From: Bacteroidia bacterium
Lineage (GTDB): Bacteria; Bacteroidota; Bacteroidia; NS11-12g; UBA9320
Length of the DNA stretch: 26,158 nt
Reading direction: 5' to 3'
NCBI GenBank assembly: GCA_013042025.1
Contig: JABDQY010000262.1
Location: 1-26,158 of the forward strand
Below, piece after piece: positions 1 to 7,631 of this stretch. Numbering within the stretch: the stretch's first letter is position 1; each line of letters starts with the position of its first letter. A model generated the notes under the pieces. That model saw only the letters and a program-made list of their open reading frames with translations, searched no databases and had not been told where the DNA came from. Position numbers and translations under genes: made by a program.

Positions 1-273
1 TCTTCAAGTAGGGAAATCTTTTCATTTGAAAGTGGAGTTGATTTTAGCACAGCAGTTTACATTGACAATTTTGAACCAATTCATAGGGATTTTAAAAGTA
101 CCTTTCATAATGAAATAATTAATTGCGATACTATTTTTCGTAATGTCTATGACCTTAGTTCATATAATTGGGGCTATGGAGGTTATCGCAACATTTATTA
201 TTCGAAAGAGAAAGGAGTTGAGGCTTTGATTGGAGGGCCAAATAGCTGGGATTACTTTGTTCGGGTGCACTAA
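1..273 (+). CDS. C-terminal fragment of an unrecognised protein
   Basis: An open frame runs from the window edge to a TAA at 271-273 and encodes the last 90 residues of a protein whose start lies outside the window. The fragment is rich in aromatic residues (SSYNWGYGGYRNIYYS, then GGPNSWDYFVRVH at the end), which would suit an extracellular or beta-rich protein. I recognise no family. Reading in frame 1 without stops over 270 bases, followed 12 bases later by a hairpin terminator, supports a real gene. It converges on the minus-strand HMA gene. Confidence 0.6.
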   Translation, partial: SSSREIFSFESGVDFSTAVYIDNFEPIHRDFKSTFHNEIINCDTIFRNVYDLSSYNWGYGGYRNIYYSKEKGVEALIGGPNSWDYFVRVH

Positions 274-284
274 TAGGAGTACAT

Positions 285-315
285 AAAAAAAGGCTGAGCT
301 CACACTCAACCTTTT
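285..315. terminator. Bidirectional Rho-independent terminator
   Basis: A 7-bp stem (GGCTGAG with CTCAACC, one position pairing as G-U only in the minus-strand RNA) with a 6-base loop is flanked by a run of A on the left and T on the right. It sits between the end of the partial plus-strand gene and the end of the minus-strand HMA gene. It can serve both, but pairs better for the minus-strand transcript. Confidence 0.7.
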
Positions 316-333
316 TGATATTTTATTTGTAGG

Positions 334-693
334 CTATTTCTTTTTGGAGCAACAACCAGCTTTTTCGGTACCGCAAACCTTTTTTGGCTGACAACATTTG
401 TCCAAAGCTTTTTGACTTGCCACATTTGCAGCTAATTTGCCAGTAGCATAACCAAGTTTTGAAATAGTTTCATGGATTTGGTCTTCACTAATTTTCTTGT
501 CGTTGTATCGAACAGTAAGCATTTTAGATTCCACATCCCATTCTGCAAATGAAATTCCTTGGATATCTAGTGCTGCTTCTATTTTGTCTTTACACATCTC
601 GCATTCTCCTTTTACAAGGATTTTTTGAGTAATAGTTTTAGCAAACACAGATACTGTGCTTATCATTAAAAGTGCTATCAATAATTTCTTCAT
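334..693 (-). CDS. Secreted heavy-metal-associated (HMA) domain protein with Cys-rich tail
   Basis: This 119-residue exported protein has a signal peptide (about residues 1-18, ending VFA) and an HMA fold with a GECEMC metal-binding loop (Cys31, Cys34) and a typical end of the fold (ETISKLGYATG, 75-85). The family binds Cu(I) or similar soft metals through the CxxC pair. After the domain comes a Lys/Cys tail with CC at 100-101, C107 and CC at 114-115, giving up to seven thiols in the mature protein. It is the last gene of the MbnP-MbnP-peroxidase operon, 7 bases after the peroxidase, and is followed by a terminator. A role as periplasmic metal carrier for the operon is inferred. An ATG start followed by MKK is convincing. 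Confidence 0.85.
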   Translation of the reverse strand: MKKLLIALLMISTVSVFAKTITQKILVKGECEMCKDKIEAALDIQGISFAEWDVESKMLTVRYNDKKISEDQIHETISKLGYATGKLAANVASQKALDKCCQPKKVCGTEKAGCCSKKK

Positions 694-700
694 AATTTTC

Positions 701-1807
701 TTATTTAAATGGATTTGAATATTTTTCGTTTGTTAAGTATGTGTCGTCAGTTAATGTCTTCAAAAATGATACCAAAGCTGCTCGATGAGCAGGGCTCAAA
801 TATACTGAATCTTGAAGAGCATGCATTTTAGCATCTATATTTGGAGAATTTGCTTGTACACCAGACATGTAAAAATCAACCACCTCTTCTAGTGTGTTGA
901 ATCGGCCATCGTGCATATATGGAGCTGTTTTTTCTATGTTTCTAAGACTTGGAACTTTAAACTTTCCGTTGTCTGAAGCTATACCTGTAAATTCCCCTCT
1001 ACCTAAATCTGTAAGAGTTTCATCTAATCCATTGTTTGAGAAGTCTCTTTGTTTAAATAGATTACTTTCTCCATGACAATGGAAACAATCTCCACCATAA
1101 TTTATTGGGTTATTGCGATCATTTTCTTCATTAAGAGGAATAGATTCTGCATTAAAGACAATCCTACCTATTTCTTCCTCTTGAGTAAAGGTTTCTAGTC
1201 CTTTTTGAACACGATCAAACTTAGAATCTCCACTAAAAATGGTGATCATAAACTGTTCTAAAGCAAATGAGAGATGCTCCTCATCAATTTCGTCTACATT
1301 AAAGGCTTTTTTAAAATGCTCTTTGTAGAGATCAGAGTTATTTAATTTCACTAAAACATTCCCAAGTGTTTCATCCATTTCCAAAGGATCTTGTATGGGA
1401 AGTAAGGATTGATGTCTAAGTAATTTGGCTCTACCATCCCAGAAAAATCCTTCTACGTGCCACATTAAATTGAATATTGGCATGGCATTTCTCTTTCCTT
1501 CCATTCCTCGAATACCTGTACTAAAGCGTGTACCATTATCCGTAAATGCCAATTCTTGCATGTGACAACTACCACAGCTTTGGCTGCTATCAGCACTTAA
1601 AATTGGATCATAAAATAACATTCTACCCAAATGAACTCCTTCATTTGTAGGGATATTATCTGATCTAAGTTTAACCGGGTGTAACAAAGAATCATTTGCA
1701 AAAGAATATGCAGTTGTGTTAAATGGTGTGTCTGGAATTTCGTTTACGACATCCTTGCATGCATACAAACCAAGAAACAGAAATAATATAAATACTAGTT
1801 TATTCAT
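701..1807 (-). CDS. Di-heme cytochrome c peroxidase, MauG/MbnH-like lipoprotein (copy 1)
   Basis: The product (368 residues from the ATG) is a lipoprotein: MNKLVFILFLF then LYAC, lipid Cys17. It carries two c-type heme motifs, CGSCH (78-82) and CFHCH (241-245), plus family signatures FFWDGRA (121-127) and APYMHDGRF (295-303). The family includes bacterial cytochrome c peroxidases, MauG and MbnH; MbnH oxidises a Trp in MbnP to kynurenine. Its position directly after two MbnP-like genes favours the MbnH-type role, but this is inference. The frame is open to a TTG at 1822 overlapping the previous stop; I prefer the ATG at 1807, which gives a normal lipoprotein signal and a 7-base gap. HMA gene follows after 7 bases. 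Confidence 0.88.
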   Translation of the reverse strand: MNKLVFILFLFLGLYACKDVVNEIPDTPFNTTAYSFANDSLLHPVKLRSDNIPTNEGVHLGRMLFYDPILSADSSQSCGSCHMQELAFTDNGTRFSTGIRGMEGKRNAMPIFNLMWHVEGFFWDGRAKLLRHQSLLPIQDPLEMDETLGNVLVKLNNSDLYKEHFKKAFNVDEIDEEHLSFALEQFMITIFSGDSKFDRVQKGLETFTQEEEIGRIVFNAESIPLNEENDRNNPINYGGDCFHCHGESNLFKQRDFSNNGLDETLTDLGRGEFTGIASDNGKFKVPSLRNIEKTAPYMHDGRFNTLEEVVDFYMSGVQANSPNIDAKMHALQDSVYLSPAHRAALVSFLKTLTDDTYLTNEKYSNPFK

Positions 1808-1814
1808 AAAGCTA

Positions 1815-2552
1815 CTACTCAATGCTATTTAACGTAATAACATTAACTAAGTTTTTAAAAATCTTAACTGCGGCAGGTGCCTCTTCTGTGTGAGCACTAT
1901 AACCATCTATATTGAAATCCAGTTCTTCCGGATTCTTAAACGCTTCAGCCAAGTCATAGGTAAGTGAGGCGTTTAGTGCATTGTTTTCTTTATTCAGGAA
2001 TACTGTATATTCAAACTCAATGGTTTCTTTTCCACCGGTTACATGATATATAAAGTTTTCTGATCCATCTGCCAACATTCCTTCAATGGCATTAAAAATA
2101 TAACCACCAGTCCAACTCCAATGAAGGGAGTTTCTTATAGGACTTAAAGGATGATCAGCTGGATAAATGTTTGGATCTCCGTAATTCACCAAAGAATCTA
2201 TACCCAAATGAAATCCAAATGCTTTATAGCTACCCTTTGGCACTCCAGTTAATTCAAATGTAGTAATGTCTTCAGCTGCACTTATAAAAGCATATTGGTC
2301 TTCAAGCTTAACTTTTTCATCATTGCTATTTACTAAATAAAAATTACTCAATAGGTATGAAAGACGCGAAAAGTTAACGGTATCTCCCTTTGGCATAATG
2401 TAAGAATCAGTCAAAAAATTCAAATCTGCTCCATTGTATTCATGAGATATCGACACCGATAAATTTGAATTTACTATTTCTTGAGGAGGATCCTCTTTAC
2501 AAGAGCTGATAAACGCAATCGCTAAAACTAGTAAGAAGCCAATTTTTTTCAT
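1815..2552 (-). CDS. MbnP-like copper-binding lipoprotein (copy 1a)
   Basis: A 245-residue lipoprotein (FISSC, lipid Cys18) of the MbnP-like family. The family signature is seen as LHWSWTGGYIFNAIEG (143-158), preceded by a GVPKGSY segment (103-109) and LGIDS (116-120), and followed by FIYH (167-170) and a late His in GYSAH (217-221). Characterised MbnP binds copper after its partner MbnH converts a conserved Trp to kynurenine; Trp145 and Trp147 are the obvious candidates here, and His144, His170 and His221 possible ligands. It lies 1 base after a paralogue at 2554-3315 and immediately before the di-heme peroxidase, so all are translated from one mRNA. Family call is by motif recognition; metal and modification are inferred. 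Confidence 0.82.
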   Translation of the reverse strand: MKKIGFLLVLAIAFISSCKEDPPQEIVNSNLSVSISHEYNGADLNFLTDSYIMPKGDTVNFSRLSYLLSNFYLVNSNDEKVKLEDQYAFISAAEDITTFELTGVPKGSYKAFGFHLGIDSLVNYGDPNIYPADHPLSPIRNSLHWSWTGGYIFNAIEGMLADGSENFIYHVTGGKETIEFEYTVFLNKENNALNASLTYDLAEAFKNPEELDFNIDGYSAHTEEAPAAVKIFKNLVNVITLNSIE

Positions 2553-2553
2553 A

Positions 2554-3315
2554 TTATTCTTTTATTTCTGTAATTGTAAAAATGTCACCCATGTTTCCAA
2601 AGAGTTTAGTTGTAACTGCATCTGTGGTACTATGCGTACCCATTCCGTCGTTCGCTAAACTATATGTTTCAGGATTTTTAAATATTTCGTCAAAATTCAT
2701 TTCCATGGTTGCTCGTAATGCATTGACCTTTTTTTCAAAGGGTAAAGTCAATTCATAATCAAGTTTATTCTGTGAACCAGCTAAGTGAAATATGAAACTC
2801 GAATTATCCGATTTAAGCTTTCCTTCAATTGCAGCAAAAATGTAACCACCTGTCCAACTCCAATGGAGTGAATTGTTCACAGGACTTAGAGGATGTTCAA
2901 CATCATACTTGCTTGGGTCTCCATGATTAATTGAAGAATCTAATCCCAAACTAAATTTTATGGATTTGTAATTGCCTTTTGGGATGTTCTTTAAAGTGAA
3001 TTTGGGTGCCGCAAACTTTGGATTTATCAAGACATATTGGTCATCAAGAATAATCTCAGAATTATCATCTTTCACTAGTATGAAATCCGCAAGGATATAA
3101 GCCAAACGAGAAATAATTATTTCCTCAGAACTAGGGAGGGTATAGGTAGAATTTAGAAAGTCAATCTCCTCTCCATTTGCTTGGTTACTTACAGAAAATG
3201 AAATTTCTTGTACTTCCTCCGCAGGTTCTGGAGTTGGTGCAGATGTTTCATCCTTGCAAGATGAAAATGCAACTGCAAAAAGTAAAAAGATGCTTATATA
3301 TTTAATTTTTTTCAT
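2554..3315 (-). CDS. MbnP-like copper-binding lipoprotein (copy 1b)
   Basis: A 253-residue lipoprotein (AFSSC, lipid Cys20) clearly paralogous to its downstream neighbour: the segments IPKGNYKS, SLGLDSSINHGDPS, HPLSP.NNSLHWSWTGGYIF and FIFHLAG align in order, and a late His in GMGTHS matches GYSAH. After the lipid Cys there is a short Pro/Glu-rich spacer (APTPEPAEE). The HWSW motif with the putative modified Trp is intact. It is the first gene of a four-gene operon, with a promoter box ending 7 bases upstream of the ATG. The tandem pair probably arose by duplication, yet the two differ along most of their length, so it is not recent. Confidence 0.82.
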   Translation of the reverse strand: MKKIKYISIFLLFAVAFSSCKDETSAPTPEPAEEVQEISFSVSNQANGEEIDFLNSTYTLPSSEEIIISRLAYILADFILVKDDNSEIILDDQYVLINPKFAAPKFTLKNIPKGNYKSIKFSLGLDSSINHGDPSKYDVEHPLSPVNNSLHWSWTGGYIFAAIEGKLKSDNSSFIFHLAGSQNKLDYELTLPFEKKVNALRATMEMNFDEIFKNPETYSLANDGMGTHSTTDAVTTKLFGNMGDIFTITEIKE

Positions 3316-3322
3316 TATTTCA

Positions 3323-3330
3323 CAAAGATA
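3323..3330 (-). promoter_or_regulatory. Promoter -7 box of the MbnP-MbnP-peroxidase-HMA operon
   Basis: TATCTTTG on the minus strand fits the Bacteroidota -7 consensus TAnnTTTG. The predicted start of transcription is about 3-4 bases before the ATG at 3315, so the mRNA is almost leaderless. No good -33 TTTG is visible at 17-23 bases upstream; a repeat of TTGATTGATTG (3342-3352, plus strand) lies there instead. The intergenic stretch 3331-3454 holds no gene and no obvious terminator for the receptor gene. Confidence 0.6.
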
Positions 3331-3454
3331 ACCATAGGGTCTTGATTGATTGTATCTCTACTGTCAACTTCTTTAGCTCAAAGTTACACCTGAATTGAAA
3401 CGATTTTCGTGACTCCTGTTACTTAAGACTAATTTATTTCTTTAATCGTTGCAT

Positions 3455-5695
3455 TTAGCTGCCTACTTGAACTCTCCATCTAAATCCACCATAAATCATT
3501 CTACCAAAAATGGGCCCCCATACCATTCCAGCATCAAAGTTTTCACTAAATGGATTTACAGCTTCTTCAATTGGATTATCTTGTTTGTAGTTTAAGATAT
3601 TTTCAGCACCCAAATAAACTTCAAATTGCTTTTTAAATGTCTTGCTTATTTGAGCATTTAGTAGAATGAAACTAGGTGAATAATCATCACTTAATTCAAA
3701 TAAAACGTAGTCTCTATATCCAGGTATTCGTTGCGGTCCGTACCATGTACCAGTGCTACTAAACTGCCAATCGTTTCGTGTTTTTTGAGTAACATTAATG
3801 AATGAACGATGTTTTGAAATAAACGGCTTAGCTAGATATCCGATATCATTGTATTTTGTTTGAACATCAAACATACGATATGCCAATCTTATCTCAGTGC
3901 GTCGTGCAGGTTGGAGGTCAACTTGTGATTGAAAACTGTTTGCTCTTGTGCCATTTTTGACTGTATAGAAGAGTGCAGTATTTGCAGTTTCTCTATCGAG
4001 AACTACTTCCGACAAAAAACTGGTGTTAAAGTAATCTAGTCCTAACGTAACTGGCATATATCCTAATCTAAACTGGTGTTCAAAACTCATACCAGAATTA
4101 ATGGAAACTTCTTGTTCAAGTCCATAGGGAAGCGACCAATCAGGATTTATAAACGCTAGGGTTCTGCTACTAGCAAAAATTTGTTGATTCTGTGCCAATG
4201 GATTGGATGTTCTTCTTCCCATACCCGCTGATAATCGGATAGCTGTTTTGTCTTTGTTGAATCTATATTTTGAATGGAATCGTGGAGTTACAGACATACC
4301 AAAAATGGAATTGTAATCTGCTCTAATTCCACCAACTAAGCTAAAAGTCTCTTTGGGTTTATAAGTATATTCAAAAAATGCTCCTGGCACTATTTCAGTA
4401 CGTTGAAATGCAAATCCATCATATTTCTCATCCATATCATCTGATTGAAATGAAATACCTGTTTGAAATTCGTGGAAGGTGTTTTTAATTATTGACTGAT
4501 ACAAAAGGTTAACATAAAAGGATGAAGTCTTTGCCTCATACACTTTTGAATTAATACTATTGCCGTAAGTTCCTAAAAATGAAGTATTGTTAAATGCATA
4601 TTGACTACCAAAACTCTTGTACGGTTTGTCTTTAAAAGCTTTGCCTATTTTGGCAAACACGTCAAATTGTTTAGTATTAAGATCAATGCCATATGCGTTG
4701 TTGTCTCCATCATAGTAAGCTAACTGACCAGCCTCTTTCGTGTCGTTGTTATAACTTATACTTGCTATGCCTTCAATTCCTTTGTCGCTCATAAATTGCC
4801 ACCGATTCATTGCTTGAAACTGTTTGCTCAATGGTTGATCTAAAAAACCATCATTGTTTCGATCATTTTTTATTGGTCTGAATGCACCTTTGAGAAAGAT
4901 AGAACTAGCAACATATTTATTGATGTCTTTTCGGTACATCAAGTCTGTTTCTGTTCTTCCGCCTTCAGATACAAATTGATCAAACAAGAAGCTTTCCTTA
5001 TCAAAAGGTTTTTTCATTTCAATATTGATTTGACCTGCCATACTCTCATATCCATTAACTACGCTACCCGCTCCTTTAGTAATTTGAATTCCTTCAATCC
5101 AAGACGATGGAATTAAACTGAGACCGTAATAAGAGTTCAATGTCCGTATGGCAGGCATGTATTCTTTACCAATTAGAGTATAAAAGCCATCTAGACCTAA
5201 CATTTTTATTTGTTTGGTTCCTGTTACTGCATCAGCAAAACTTGCATCGATGGCTGGTGAGTTTTCAAAGCTTTCAGAAAGATTACAACAAGCCGCTTTT
5301 TGAAACTCTCGTTCCCCTAGCAAGATAGTTGTTCTTGGACTTAAGCGAGATAAACCATAATTGATTCGCTTACCTATGATCAAGGCAGTTTCCATCTCAT
5401 TATCTGATTTCAAAGAGATGATGTATGTAGAGTCCATGTTCTTAACATAAACTGTGTCGATTGTATAGGAAGCAAAAGAGATAATTAAGTAAGGAGCTTC
5501 GTGGTGATGTTCAATTTGAAATGAACCTGCACTGTCTGTGAATACACCTGCTTCTTTGTCCATCCAACGGACGTATGCTCCAGTTACAGGATCGTTTTGT
5601 GAGCTAACTACCCTTCCTTTGATAATGTGCCCTTCATGCTGAGCAATACTGGGGATTGCCAACAGAATTAAAATTATTATTATTATATTTTTCAT
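3455..5695 (-). CDS. TonB-dependent outer-membrane receptor, probably metal related
   Basis: A 746-residue receptor with a signal peptide (residues 1-19), a carboxypeptidase-regulatory-like beta-sandwich (about 24-95, GRVVSSQNDPVTGAYV), a plug domain (about 115-230) and a beta-barrel ending in a C-terminal aromatic strand (MIYGGFRWRVQVGS). The plug begins with ACCNLSESFENSPAID (135-150), a double-Cys motif I associate with Bacteroidota receptors found next to HMA and small Cys-rich proteins; an HHH triplet (63-65) sits in the first domain. TonB-dependent receptors import chelated metals, siderophores or other ligands. The substrate is unknown; a copper or other metal chelate is inferred from neighbours. 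It is 60 bases downstream of the small Cys-rich gene and probably co-transcribed with it. Confidence 0.9.
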   Translation of the reverse strand: MKNIIIIILILLAIPSIAQHEGHIIKGRVVSSQNDPVTGAYVRWMDKEAGVFTDSAGSFQIEHHHEAPYLIISFASYTIDTVYVKNMDSTYIISLKSDNEMETALIIGKRINYGLSRLSPRTTILLGEREFQKAACCNLSESFENSPAIDASFADAVTGTKQIKMLGLDGFYTLIGKEYMPAIRTLNSYYGLSLIPSSWIEGIQITKGAGSVVNGYESMAGQINIEMKKPFDKESFLFDQFVSEGGRTETDLMYRKDINKYVASSIFLKGAFRPIKNDRNNDGFLDQPLSKQFQAMNRWQFMSDKGIEGIASISYNNDTKEAGQLAYYDGDNNAYGIDLNTKQFDVFAKIGKAFKDKPYKSFGSQYAFNNTSFLGTYGNSINSKVYEAKTSSFYVNLLYQSIIKNTFHEFQTGISFQSDDMDEKYDGFAFQRTEIVPGAFFEYTYKPKETFSLVGGIRADYNSIFGMSVTPRFHSKYRFNKDKTAIRLSAGMGRRTSNPLAQNQQIFASSRTLAFINPDWSLPYGLEQEVSINSGMSFEHQFRLGYMPVTLGLDYFNTSFLSEVVLDRETANTALFYTVKNGTRANSFQSQVDLQPARRTEIRLAYRMFDVQTKYNDIGYLAKPFISKHRSFINVTQKTRNDWQFSSTGTWYGPQRIPGYRDYVLFELSDDYSPSFILLNAQISKTFKKQFEVYLGAENILNYKQDNPIEEAVNPFSENFDAGMVWGPIFGRMIYGGFRWRVQVGS

Positions 5696-5755
5696 TATTG
5701 TTTTTATGTGTTTGAATTAAAGAAAACCGAGGAGAGGTTCTGTGACCCCAAGGTT

Positions 5756-6124
5756 CTAACACTTAAAAACTTGAAAAACTGCCTGATTGTTTATTAGAGT
5801 TGGCGGTGGTTTTGAATCGGAATAAAGAGATTTTGTTTCTACTGAGAATATTTGACTTGGAAGTTGAATGTAGGTAATTAAAGTTGCCGGTGTCGTAATC
5901 TTATATGATTGATTGACCACAAAGTCATAGAAAGTCCCATCTTGTTCAATTTGAGAAGTTGTACAGCAATCATCCTCAAGAACCATGTCGCAACAAGATT
6001 CTTCTGCGGTCATACTGCAAGCAGTCTGCTCCTCATTCATCGTACATTTTGCATAATCAACATGAATGCCTACTGTGGAGACGATTAGTAAAATAATTAG
6101 CGATATGGAAAAAAACTTTTTCAA
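5756..6124 (-). CDS. Small Cys-rich membrane-anchored or exported protein
   Basis: About 122 residues from a TTG at 6124. A hydrophobic N-terminus (KKFFSISLIILLIVSTVG) is followed by a Cys-rich segment with single Cys residues, CSM, SCCDM and DDCC, then a less conserved region with PPP and a final Cys. This resembles the small Bacteroidota proteins described as HYC_CC_PP type, which often precede TonB-dependent receptors; the assignment is tentative. The frame extends to a TTG at 6139, but that codon lies inside the promoter box TATCTTTG, so the TTG at 6124 is the better start. It leads the receptor gene. Paired cysteines suggest metal binding; no function is established. Confidence 0.7.
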   Translation of the reverse strand: MKKFFSISLIILLIVSTVGIHVDYAKCTMNEEQTACSMTAEESCCDMVLEDDCCTTSQIEQDGTFYDFVVNQSYKITTPATLITYIQLPSQIFSVETKSLYSDSKPPPTLINNQAVFQVFKC

Positions 6125-6136
6125 TCCGTAATGGTG

Positions 6137-6144
6137 CAAAGATA
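6137..6144 (-). promoter_or_regulatory. Promoter -7 box of the small Cys protein and receptor operon
   Basis: TATCTTTG on the minus strand, identical to the box in front of the MbnP operon and the one at 15205-15212. A TTAG lies 18 bases upstream as a possible weak -33 element. The predicted transcription start (about 6130-6132) places the TTG start at 6124 only a few bases into the mRNA. This box decides the start of the small Cys gene. Confidence 0.6.
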
Positions 6145-6176
6145 GGATTTCAGAAGAATATACTAATTAGGCTTAA

Positions 6177-6202
6177 AATCAATTGATTATCTCCTAGCTA
6201 GG
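6177..6202. other. Two adjacent short palindromes upstream of the receptor operon
   Basis: AATCAATTGATT (6177-6188) and CCTAGCTAGG (6193-6202) are each perfect palindromes. The second overlaps the stop codon of the propeller lipoprotein gene. The first lies roughly 45-55 bases upstream of the predicted transcription start of the small Cys-protein gene, a plausible place for an activator or repressor site. Function unproven. Confidence 0.35.
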
Positions 6203-7297
6203 ATCAATTCGGTAAACTCCGTGATTAAGAGCATTCACAAACCATAGCTTCCCATTAGTGTCAGCTTTAATGCCCATAATTCCTTTTGCTCCTGTATTGA
6301 TTCTACCTAACTCTACTTTTGTTTCTTTTTGAAATGCAACAATTTCTCCAGATTCATAATCAGAAACATATAGAATGTTGCCAATAACTTCAATCCCACA
6401 TGGTTTGTTTAGGTTGATATCTGTAAATATTCCCCATTCAACATCGTTTACTTCTCGATGACTAGCCAATTCTTCATTTATTAATGGAATATCCGCTACT
6501 TCTCTCCCAGAAATTGCGTTAACCCATAAGATTCTTTTTTTAGCAGTTTCGCAAATAAATAATGTTCCAGTGGGGTCATCCTTTACCATATGTGAAGGAA
6601 TATTTGGGTCTCTAGTTAAGACAACCTCTGAGTACCTATGAACTTTGCCATCTGAGTGGTCGTGATTCCCTGGTCCGTGGTCTCCATGAAAGTCATACCA
6701 ACATAAATGACGATTATACCCGTCAAAAACCCAAAATGCATTTTGCCCATCTGATTCTATTCCCATACCATATGGACTTCCATGAAGCATATCTAGGTGA
6801 CTTCCATTTGTTCCTTGCCCGTGATATTTAGCGTAAACATCCATGTCGCTGCTCCAAAGAGTTGGCCCAGTAAAGGTGCCTCCTTGCCTGTTTGCATCAA
6901 GGATATTAGCCGAAGTTCCAAAATTATCATTGTCCTTGCTAAATGAAATCGCACTTGGGAAAGCCATGAAATGCCAAGCGTTTCCATCTCTTAAAAACTG
7001 AGATGATTGATTACTTTGCCCAGCGTTGGTTATTGTAACTGTGCTTCCTCCAGTAATATTACTTCCTTTATTTATAATCCAAAGTTCATTGGCTCTTGAA
7101 GGATGAAAGTCTAAATCTTGAGGTTCAAAGATGTTATCAGAAACCCCAGCAATTAAATTTATAGCTGGTGAAGCACTGCTTCCACTATTGTAGAATGCGG
7201 GAATATCTGGTGCTTGAGCTGGTACGTCTTCCTCATCCTTTTTACATGATGAAAAAATTAGAATGCTTAAGGCGATAAGTATAAACTGTTTTTTCAT
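6194..7297 (-). CDS. NHL/YncE-type beta-propeller lipoprotein with His-rich insert
   Basis: A 367-residue lipoprotein (LIFSSC, lipid Cys18). Repeated blade-like strands (ELWIINKG, AFWVFDGYNR, LFICETAKKRILWV, NILYVSDYESGEIVAF, KLWFVNALNHGVYRID) indicate an NHL or SMP-30-like six-bladed beta-propeller on the outside of a membrane. Between blades lies a His/Asp cluster (YDFHGDHGPGNHDHSDGKVH, 201-220, five His) that could bind metal. It stands upstream of the small Cys-protein and receptor genes on the same strand, but those have their own promoter. No enzymatic residues are recognised. No clear TAnnTTTG box is visible before its ATG; the preceding region 7298-7631 has no gene. Confidence 0.75.
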   Translation of the reverse strand: MKKQFILIALSILIFSSCKKDEEDVPAQAPDIPAFYNSGSSASPAINLIAGVSDNIFEPQDLDFHPSRANELWIINKGSNITGGSTVTITNAGQSNQSSQFLRDGNAWHFMAFPSAISFSKDNDNFGTSANILDANRQGGTFTGPTLWSSDMDVYAKYHGQGTNGSHLDMLHGSPYGMGIESDGQNAFWVFDGYNRHLCWYDFHGDHGPGNHDHSDGKVHRYSEVVLTRDPNIPSHMVKDDPTGTLFICETAKKRILWVNAISGREVADIPLINEELASHREVNDVEWGIFTDINLNKPCGIEVIGNILYVSDYESGEIVAFQKETKVELGRINTGAKGIMGIKADTNGKLWFVNALNHGVYRIDPS

Positions 7298-7503
7298 GAG
7301 TATCTTAAACTTGTTTCTTCTAACGTTGGTTTTGTAACAATAATCAACGCTTTTTAGTTTTAGAATTCTACGAATGTATCCAGTATTTCTTACAAAAGAG
7401 CTGGGTTTATAGTAACTGCAGCAATAGTTTCCTGTTCATAAGCAATTGGTATCATAATTTAAAAGAACTAACAATGTTGACATATTTGATGTTTGGAATC
7501 ACC

Positions 7504-7528
7504 AAAGACTAGTGCTGCACTAGTCTTT
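7504..7528. repeat. 25-base perfect palindrome around a single central base
   Basis: Arms AAAGACTAGTGC (7504-7515) and GCACTAGTCTTT (7517-7528) are perfect inverted repeats with one base between them. It lies in the 391-base gene-free stretch 7298-7688, about 206 bases upstream of the propeller gene start. It has only a short T run, so it is a poor terminator; it may be an operator or an RNA hairpin. The rest of the stretch, apart from the terminator at 7632-7668, shows nothing I can name. Confidence 0.6.
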
Positions 7529-7631
7529 CTGCAATTTCTAGTAAGAGAAAAACGGGACATTCGAAGTTAGTTTTGGTTTAGGATCGTTTCAAATATTGGC
7601 TTCTTCATTTATTTGTCATTTTGAAAGGGCC

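Noticed and set aside
6793..6987. 64-codon frame overlapping the propeller gene on the same strand
   Set aside because: Out-of-frame shadow of a well-supported gene without its own start signals.
1..7297. Searched for a methanobactin precursor or biosynthesis genes near the MbnP module
   Set aside because: No short Cys-bearing precursor next to MbnB/MbnC-like genes is seen; the small Cys proteins have membrane segments and are too long.
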